The notes beneath the pieces were generated by a model. The model made no database searches and was not told where the DNA came from. It saw nothing but the letters and a program-made list of their open reading frames with translations. Shown in pieces: positions 30,940 to 35,766 of a stretch of 35,766 nt of DNA; position 1 is the first letter of the stretch, and the number at the start of each line of letters is the position of its first letter. The DNA is from Candidatus Helarchaeota archaeon (GTDB taxonomy: Archaea; Asgardarchaeota; Lokiarchaeia; Helarchaeales; HEL-GB-A): NCBI GenBank assembly GCA_016840125.1, contig JAEOSY010000480.1, forward strand, positions 1-35,766, read 5' to 3'. The position numbers were made by a program, and so were the translations under genes.

Positions 30940-31215
30940 TTAGCCGTGTTGGTACTTAATCCCCGTGCCACCTTTTGGGAATTCGAAGTTAATAGCATTG
31001 TAATCACACACACTCTCGCAGCAGACACATTCCATACATCGTTCCTTATAATCAGAAGCCAGTTGGGATTTGCCTTTAACCAAGTTCCAAAGATTTGCAG
31101 GACAAATGAGGATGCAATTCCCACAGCCTGTGCAATTTTCTGGATTCTGAGTAATAAAATCGCCGGGATCACCCTCACGAACATTTAAGTCCTTTAAGAC
31201 AATTTTTTCATCCAT
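30940..31215 (-). CDS. fixX: FixX-like ferredoxin subunit of ETF:quinone oxidoreductase
   Basis: 91 residues, ATG 31215. Two cluster motifs: CTGCGNCILICPANLW and CMECVCCESVCDYNAINFEFP. The C-terminal motif (ending GTGIKYQHG) is that of FixX proteins, which accept electrons from FixC. It starts two bases after fixC ends, forming one unit with it. Confidence 0.9.
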   Translation of the reverse strand: MDEKIVLKDLNVREGDPGDFITQNPENCTGCGNCILICPANLWNLVKGKSQLASDYKERCMECVCCESVCDYNAINFEFPKGGTGIKYQHG

Positions 31216-31217
31216 AA

Positions 31218-32588
31218 TTATAACCTCTTTTTCTTCTTAGGTTTTGTAAATTGTTTCATCATTTGTTGAACCATCTTCAAGTCGCCTAAAGGTTGTTTGA
31301 GAACCTTACCAAAAATCGGAAGCATATATCTCATAACGAAAGGAACTATAGTATCTGCCTGTTCCGCTAGCAACTCATTAAACCTTCTGAAATAAGTGAT
31401 GTGGGCTTCCCCCGTGGTGAAGATAGAGAATTGGTCGTTCATTAGTTTAGAGAACCAAGCCATGTTCTTCGGAGCGAAGGGTAAGTTAGCCCAAAACTCC
31501 TGCAATTCAGGACCTGCTTCGAATTCCACTCCAATTTCAGATTCTTTCCAAGCAGCTTCGTACTGTTTCAAGAAATATTTCGAAGTATCCTCCTCATCAA
31601 TGGCTTTCTTAGCTATTTGGGCTGCGAGACGCCCGGAATACATAGCATACCAAATGCCTTCAGCTTCAAGCGGGCATGGAAAGCCAGCAGCATCTCCGAT
31701 TAACATAACATTATCAGTAAAGGTTTTGCCTGGGTATTTAAGCCACGGAAGTAGATGCGCATGAAACTCTCGAACTTTTGCCTTAGTTAGTTTTATAAGC
31801 CGTTTTACTCCATCCACTTTCAAAGCGGTGTTTAAATGGATGCGTGGATTTTTATCCCAGCTGGAAAGCCAATCGCCTAACCCCAAATGGAATCCATCTG
31901 CTTTGAAAAACTGGTAAGCCCCGGGAAATCCACCCCCCAACCAAGTATGAATCCCATGGTCGCCTACAATATCATCAACTAGTTGTTTGGACTCACACTT
32001 GAAATCGTAGCTCAAGACAAGGGTAACATCATCCTTCTGCCACTTCGCCCGAATTCCAGCTTTCCTCGCCACGAGGCTCCAAGCACCATCGGCACCAATA
32101 ATAATTGTCCCTTTAATGTTTTCGCCTTTATCAACTAGAACTCCATCAACTTTCCCGCTCTCATTTCGGGAGAGGTCAGTTACAGTAGCGGAAGTTCGGA
32201 GTTCAGCTCCTGCATTGACCGCTAATTCAGCGAGCCAAGGATCAAATTCACTTCGATACAAATTAACAGTGAAAAACTCCTTCGCCTCCTTGTATGTGTT
32301 CAGCCTCTGACTTGGAGTCTGAGAGAAAGCAAATTCTTCGCGTAGATTCTCATCGACGAAGTGAGAGGTGTGAACCCTTACGGTACGTTGGGATGGAACG
32401 TTAAGATCCTTCATAAAGTCGAAATCCCGCCATAATTTAGGGGATAAAGCGCAGCCACTAGCATTTTTCGCACCAGGGTAGCTGCCACGCTCTAATATCA
32501 ACGTTTTAAGACCAAGTTCAGCCGCAGTTTTCCCAGCGAGTGCGCCGCCAGGTCCGGCCCCTATTACGATTACATCGTATGTTGTCAT
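31218..32588 (-). CDS. fixC: FixC-like ETF:quinone oxidoreductase flavoprotein
   Basis: 456 residues, ATG 32588 with GGTGAT upstream. FAD motif VIGAGPGGALAG at the N-terminus, DG-type motif IIGADGAWSLVARKAG near residue 185, and NVMLIGDAAGFPCPLEAEGI near 310, all typical of FixC/ETF-QO and geranylgeranyl-reductase-related flavoproteins. The C-terminal part (MLPIFGKVLKQPL) has hydrophobic stretches that could contact the membrane. With FixX it passes electrons between ETF and a quinone or other acceptor. The neighbouring fixX supports this over geranylgeranyl reductase. Linked functionally to the acyl-CoA dehydrogenase. Confidence 0.9.
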   Translation of the reverse strand: MTTYDVIVIGAGPGGALAGKTAAELGLKTLILERGSYPGAKNASGCALSPKLWRDFDFMKDLNVPSQRTVRVHTSHFVDENLREEFAFSQTPSQRLNTYKEAKEFFTVNLYRSEFDPWLAELAVNAGAELRTSATVTDLSRNESGKVDGVLVDKGENIKGTIIIGADGAWSLVARKAGIRAKWQKDDVTLVLSYDFKCESKQLVDDIVGDHGIHTWLGGGFPGAYQFFKADGFHLGLGDWLSSWDKNPRIHLNTALKVDGVKRLIKLTKAKVREFHAHLLPWLKYPGKTFTDNVMLIGDAAGFPCPLEAEGIWYAMYSGRLAAQIAKKAIDEEDTSKYFLKQYEAAWKESEIGVEFEAGPELQEFWANLPFAPKNMAWFSKLMNDQFSIFTTGEAHITYFRRFNELLAEQADTIVPFVMRYMLPIFGKVLKQPLGDLKMVQQMMKQFTKPKKKKRL

Positions 32589-32709
32589 GGAATCACCGTA
32601 TAGATATTTTCCTTAATCTGTAATATATCATATGTCTAAATTTTATGATTTTTTTTTTTTTATATCACGCACCGCTTATACAAAGCAGGCTAGGACTGTG
32701 AGAGCGAGA

Positions 32710-33321
32710 TTATTTACGTGCAAAGATAAAAAGGTGGTTTGAACCAGGACAGGTGGCATCGGCAATAATTTTTGACCAAAGAATATTAAATCCACATTTT
32801 GTAATTAGGTCGATGTTGGTCTTAGCATCAAAATGGCTCCAATACATCTTACTTCCAAGGTAGTCCTCAGCTTCATCATGCTCTATGTCTATAGCTCCCA
32901 TACAGACAAGTATCAATCCCATGGGTTTCAACATCCTGTAAAAATTGGTTAATAGCTGGTTGTGCTCTGTCCGTGGAACATGAATAATGGCATAGTAGGA
33001 ACAGATGGCATCGAATGAATGAGGTGGAAAGGATAATCTGGTCATATCTTGACATATAAACCGCGCTTTAGGAACTAATCGCTGTGCCAGCTTAATTTGT
33101 GCTTCTGAAAAGTCTACTCCAATAACATCAAAGAAGTTGCTTAATATCTGGGTCACTGGCACGCCCGCTCCACAACCAGCATCCAATATTTTTGCCCCTC
33201 TTGGTACCTGTTGAATAAGTTCTTGTAGTAATTGTAGATCCTTTGACTTTTCGGAACGACTCTTTAGGTATTCACCGGCGATCTTGTTATAACCGGTCCT
33301 TACAACTTGCTTTCTATTTAT
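32710..33321 (-). CDS. class I SAM-dependent methyltransferase with apparent AUA start
   Basis: About 203 residues. Motif I ILDAGCGAGVPV, acidic strand VIGVDFSEAQ, motif RFICQDMTRLSFPPHSFDAICSYYAIIHV and MLKPMGLILVC are typical of UbiE-like Methyltransf_11 enzymes; the substrate is not recognisable. Start: GTG 33336 is in frame but sits inside the signal GTGGAGG and has no ribosome binding site of its own. GGAGG is followed by eight bases and ATA 33319-33321, the same geometry as at 15868. Using AUA gives MNRKQVVRTGYNKIAGEYL. Confidence 0.85.
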   Translation of the reverse strand: MNRKQVVRTGYNKIAGEYLKSRSEKSKDLQLLQELIQQVPRGAKILDAGCGAGVPVTQILSNFFDVIGVDFSEAQIKLAQRLVPKARFICQDMTRLSFPPHSFDAICSYYAIIHVPRTEHNQLLTNFYRMLKPMGLILVCMGAIDIEHDEAEDYLGSKMYWSHFDAKTNIDLITKCGFNILWSKIIADATCPGSNHLFIFARK

Positions 33322-33339
33322 TAGAAGTGCCTCCACTTT

Positions 33340-33357
33340 TTAATTCTTAAGAATTAA
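33340..33357. promoter_or_regulatory. perfect 18-base palindrome upstream of the methyltransferase gene
   Basis: TTAATTCTTAAGAATTAA is a perfect inverted repeat ending about 4 bases from GTG 33336 and 18 bases from ATA 33321. It is A+T-rich, so partly expected by chance, but its position at the 5' end of the gene suits an operator. Confidence 0.35.
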
Positions 33358-33476
33358 TATTGCCTTTGTGTAATTTATGTGATTCCGGTCAATGGGACGT
33401 TGAAAAAGAGTAAGGAAAGTCAAGAATAGCTAAAAACAAAGCACATCAAATAAAGTGAGACGTGTAATAAATGTTT

Positions 33477-33953
33477 TTATTTGATTTCTAAAAATGTAAG
33501 TACCTTATCATAGAGTTCGGATAAAATTTGGGGATTATAATCTCGTCTATGTAAAGAATCCCAAATAATTTTCGCTTCTCGGTCTAAAAAATCATGGAGT
33601 TGCGGACTTTTTTGACAAACATCATCGCGATAGGAGGCTTTAAACAGGAGAGTGATGGTTGCCGGTCGTTCCTTGGTTAAAGGTTTGATATCTCTAGAAT
33701 CCTCAAAGCCCGAGAAGTGAATAAACCCAACAGAACCCATATCATGATATGGCAAGATCCCAAAGCATTTAAGGTCACTGGGAGATTGCTTCCGGTATGC
33801 CTTATCCCCGATCATAATAGCAAAAGATTTCACGGCAGAGTTATGGATTTGGGCAATAGTTCCGAAATCTTTAGGGAACCACATCTTTGGATGTGGACCT
33901 CTCTCGTCGACAACGGACACGATGATACCGGTTATTGGTGATTCTTGGCTCAT
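33477..33953 (-). CDS. longin-like protein adjacent to the Rag-like GTPase
   Basis: 158 residues from ATG 33953. It starts PITGIIVSVVDERGPHPKMWFP, a pattern (GII.S..D..GP.P) shared by archaeal longin-like proteins, followed by strands (VGFIHFSGF, PATITLLFKASY) and a long final helix region (DFLDREAKIIWDSLHRRDYNP). It lies 93 bases downstream of the Rag-like GTPase gene in the same direction, so the two probably act together. Function by pattern only. Confidence 0.6.
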   Translation of the reverse strand: MSQESPITGIIVSVVDERGPHPKMWFPKDFGTIAQIHNSAVKSFAIMIGDKAYRKQSPSDLKCFGILPYHDMGSVGFIHFSGFEDSRDIKPLTKERPATITLLFKASYRDDVCQKSPQLHDFLDREAKIIWDSLHRRDYNPQILSELYDKVLTFLEIK

Positions 33954-34046
33954 TACGATTCCCAATGAAGATTGTAATAGACGTTAAATTATGAACATCC
34001 CTTAATTAAAGGTTAATCAATTAACGAAAAATTATAACTGCCATAA

Positions 34047-34997
34047 TTAATCAATGGACTTGATTAAGTTTTTTAAACTAGTAGCAATTTTTGACTCATA
34101 TGTTTTCCGAAAGGTAGAAAAAACCTTATCAACCTTTATGGATTGCGCCCCCATTAATAAGAGATAGTAAGTCTCGGGTAAGCCCGTAAGTTTCTCAAGG
34201 CTAAATTTATAGATCTCACCATTAGACACGGCAAGATCAAAATTTACTTGCCGTTCTTCATCATAAACTCCATGAAAGTCTCTCATTAAGGTAGTAAAAG
34301 CGTTAATCGTTTTGAAACACGTGTTTTTCGTGCTGACATCCGGGAAAGCATTCCCAACTACAAAAAAATTCACATCAAAAAGGATAGTGCCCACAACATC
34401 CAAATTTTTCGTTTCTTCGCGAAATTCATCAAGGATCTGACTCAAAATTCCGATGGGAATGAATTTTCCAATGCCATATGAGAACATTTCGATGAGGGCT
34501 TTTCTGTCAAATATGCTTGTGATAAAAACTTTAATTTCTGTATCGTGTTTTTCAGAATACTCGGAAAAGAGATTCGTAACCCAGTTAAGATTTTTAATAA
34601 TGGTTGGATGTTCAACTATATCGGGATCTACTTTATGAAGGCAGAGAACCACAGGGCACTTGATCTTGAGGTGATCGAGAGCATGAAGCATGTCGTCAAA
34701 ATACGCGCCGGCTTCATTAAACCGATGTTCATCCTGAATATCGATTACAAAGATGAGAAGATTTGTATCTTGCATTACTTGCTCATAATTCTTTAGGTAT
34801 TCGTCCCTATACTGCTTCTGTCCACCCAAGTCCCAGTTCATAATTTTGAACCCTAAAATGTCATAAGCGGTGCGTTTTGGACCTAATGTTGGCTTAATCT
34901 TATCCAGTCCGCTATAGGATCCTTCTAATATTTTGAGAATACTCGTCTTTCCAGCAAAATCCAGTCCCAAGAAGACGATTTTGTATATTTCTGACAT
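34047..34997 (-). CDS. Rag/Gtr- or Arf-like GTPase with C-terminal roadblock-like domain
   Basis: 316 residues from ATG 34997 (GTGA precedes; an in-frame GTG at 35003 is inside it). G1 GLDFAGKTS, G2 PTLGPKRT, G3 WDLGGQ, G4 LHKVD (HKxD as in eukaryotic Rag/Gtr proteins, not NKxD), and G5-like TSIFD. The following about 130 residues (GTILFDVNFFVVGNAF ... INAFTTLMRDFHGVY ... NFDLAVSNGEIYKFSLEKLTGLPETYYLLLMGA) read as a roadblock/longin fold, the same order as in Rag GTPases. It is an Asgard-type relative of the RagA-Gtr1 family; partners inferred. Confidence 0.85.
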   Translation of the reverse strand: MSEIYKIVFLGLDFAGKTSILKILEGSYSGLDKIKPTLGPKRTAYDILGFKIMNWDLGGQKQYRDEYLKNYEQVMQDTNLLIFVIDIQDEHRFNEAGAYFDDMLHALDHLKIKCPVVLCLHKVDPDIVEHPTIIKNLNWVTNLFSEYSEKHDTEIKVFITSIFDRKALIEMFSYGIGKFIPIGILSQILDEFREETKNLDVVGTILFDVNFFVVGNAFPDVSTKNTCFKTINAFTTLMRDFHGVYDEERQVNFDLAVSNGEIYKFSLEKLTGLPETYYLLLMGAQSIKVDKVFSTFRKTYESKIATSLKNLIKSID

Positions 34998-35141
34998 TTC
35001 CACTCACTTCCGAATTGCTACTCACTTCTGAGGTATAGCATACGTATTTTTTAAATAGATCTATACAATAGATCATACCCTTAATAAAAATAATTTATAT
35101 CTGATAAAATAGTTGAGAATAGAAAATTTACGGTGGATATG

Positions 35142-35615
35142 ATGTTTACTGTTAGAAGATTTACGAAGGAAGATCAAGAAAGTGCGAAGGATTTAATGGA
35201 ACAACTGTGTAAGGTAACTGGCGTGCCTTTCAATGAAAAGCGATGGAAATGGGGAGTTAAAATGAGATTGTATGATGCTTTGCGAAAGAATGGTATGCTA
35301 GTTGCTTCAACCTCTGATAATAAACTGGCGGGGATGATTTTTGCAGATATATCCATTGATCCTGTAGGATCCTCTACGGGTTATATTCGCTCAGTGGTGG
35401 TCGATGAAGCGTACAGAGGCCAGGGAGTTGGAAAATTACTCATTCAGGACGCGATTAAATACTTAAATGAGATGAATGTGGATCAGATTCTGATAAATGT
35501 GAGAAGTAGAACAGAGCGAGCAAAAGGGCTTTATGAACGGATGGGGTTCAAGGAAGTCTATACCGTTATGCGATTTGGGACCGGCAAAGGGGATACCGGC
35601 ATGGAAGGTCTGTGA
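35142..35615 (+). CDS. GNAT-family N-acetyltransferase
   Basis: 158 residues from ATG 35142, five bases after GGTGG; the in-frame GTG 35133 lies inside that signal and ATG 35139 is also possible. Acetyl-CoA loop YIRSVVVDEAYRGQGVGKLLIQDA and C-terminal RAKGLYERMGFKEV are diagnostic. Acceptor substrate unknown. Confidence 0.9.
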   Translation: MFTVRRFTKEDQESAKDLMEQLCKVTGVPFNEKRWKWGVKMRLYDALRKNGMLVASTSDNKLAGMIFADISIDPVGSSTGYIRSVVVDEAYRGQGVGKLLIQDAIKYLNEMNVDQILINVRSRTERAKGLYERMGFKEVYTVMRFGTGKGDTGMEGL

Positions 35616-35689
35616 ACCTTCAATTATTATTTATTTTTTAAAAACATGATCTGCAAAAGTAATCTTTTCCGACAAAAATCGGGGGCGCC

Positions 35690-35702
35690 GAAACATTTAA
35701 AT
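35690..35702 (+). promoter_or_regulatory. BRE/TATA promoter of the last, partial gene
   Basis: CGAAACATTTAAA looks like an archaeal BRE followed by a TATA element. It is about 26-30 bases before ATG 35726, so transcription would begin at or very near the start codon, consistent with a leaderless mRNA (there is no ribosome binding site). Confidence 0.55.
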
Positions 35703-35725
35703 CCCATTAAACGAAAGTATTTTTA

Positions 35726-35766
35726 ATGTCAACTGAAATTGAAAAAGAAAGTCTCGATTTATTGTA
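35726..35766 (+). CDS. start of a gene cut by the window edge
   Basis: ATG 35726 begins MSTEIEKESLDLL and continues open past the right edge. Good promoter 28 bases upstream. Product not recognisable from 13 codons. Confidence 0.5.
   Translation, partial: MSTEIEKESLDLL

Noticed and set aside
32649..32662. T-run as terminator
   Set aside because: It is T-rich on the plus strand, but both flanking genes are on the minus strand, so the orientation is wrong.
1..35766. CRISPR arrays, tRNA/rRNA genes, transposases, integrases
   Set aside because: Looked for regular repeats, clover-leaf signatures and family motifs; none seen by eye.

Overview
The window looks like a chromosomal piece of an Asgard archaeon, most likely Lokiarchaeia-like. 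This is inferred from gene content, not from a marker-gene phylogeny. The clues are archaeal Shine-Dalgarno signals (GGTGA/GGAGG), an A+T-rich genome, a Ras/Rab-type GTPase, a Rag-like GTPase with a C-terminal extension, longin/roadblock-like proteins, an archaeal-type threonyl-tRNA editing domain, and a hydrogenase whose active-site peptide appears to use selenocysteine. I saw no rRNA, tRNA, CRISPR array or transposase.

Layout. (1) 1-1233: a partial XRE-type regulator, then a two-gene operon ending in a freestanding ThrRS editing domain. (2) 1331-5386: a lipoate assembly cluster of two LplA-family proteins around two radical-SAM proteins of the archaeal two-protein lipoyl synthase type. (3) 5500-6513: two hypothetical genes. 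(4) 6632-10996, minus strand: operon vhuG-hdrC-hdrB-vhuA-vhuU. vhuU was not obvious because its reading frame contains an in-frame UGA at the Ni-ligand position; a hairpin just after its stop is a SECIS candidate. (5) 11006-11730: a divergent regulatory region with a perfect palindrome near the vhu promoter and four copies of RTTACNNNNTGTAAY (the last degenerate) before the sulfur operon. (6) 11731-14097: tusA-yeeE-dsrE-dsrF-dsrH sulfur-relay operon. (7) 14154-17063: ABC exporter (minus), membrane protein and winged-helix regulator (plus). (8) 17229-18618: a second hdrC-hdrB pair. (9) 18669-23997: zinc-ribbon protein, winged-helix protein plus P-loop ATPase, a G+C-rich HTH gene that looks inserted, and a longin-like/SCP2-like protein. 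(10) 24009-26212: VapBC and acyl-CoA dehydrogenase. (11) 26343-35766: Ras-like GTPase, membrane sensor with C-terminal roadblock/longin-like domain, SWIM protein, freestanding MutL C-terminal endonuclease domain, FixX/FixC, methyltransferase, longin-like protein, Rag-like GTPase, GNAT acetyltransferase and the start of one more gene.

How it may fit together. Vhu hydrogenase and HdrBC couple H2 to disulfide/ferredoxin chemistry, although HdrA and MvhD are not here. The Tus/Dsr proteins relay sulfane sulfur. The lipoyl cluster makes protein-bound lipoate. Acyl-CoA dehydrogenase and FixCX point to flavin-linked fatty-acid electron transfer. Co-location of lipoate assembly, sulfur relay and two HdrBC pairs recalls the lipoate-dependent sHdr sulfur system, but no lipoate-acceptor protein is visible, so that link is a hypothesis.

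Structural oddities. In two places a gene's 3' end is repeated a few hundred bases downstream with almost only synonymous changes, bracketing a small extra gene. Two genes have a well-placed GGAGG whose correctly spaced codon is AUA rather than AUG/GUG/UUG.
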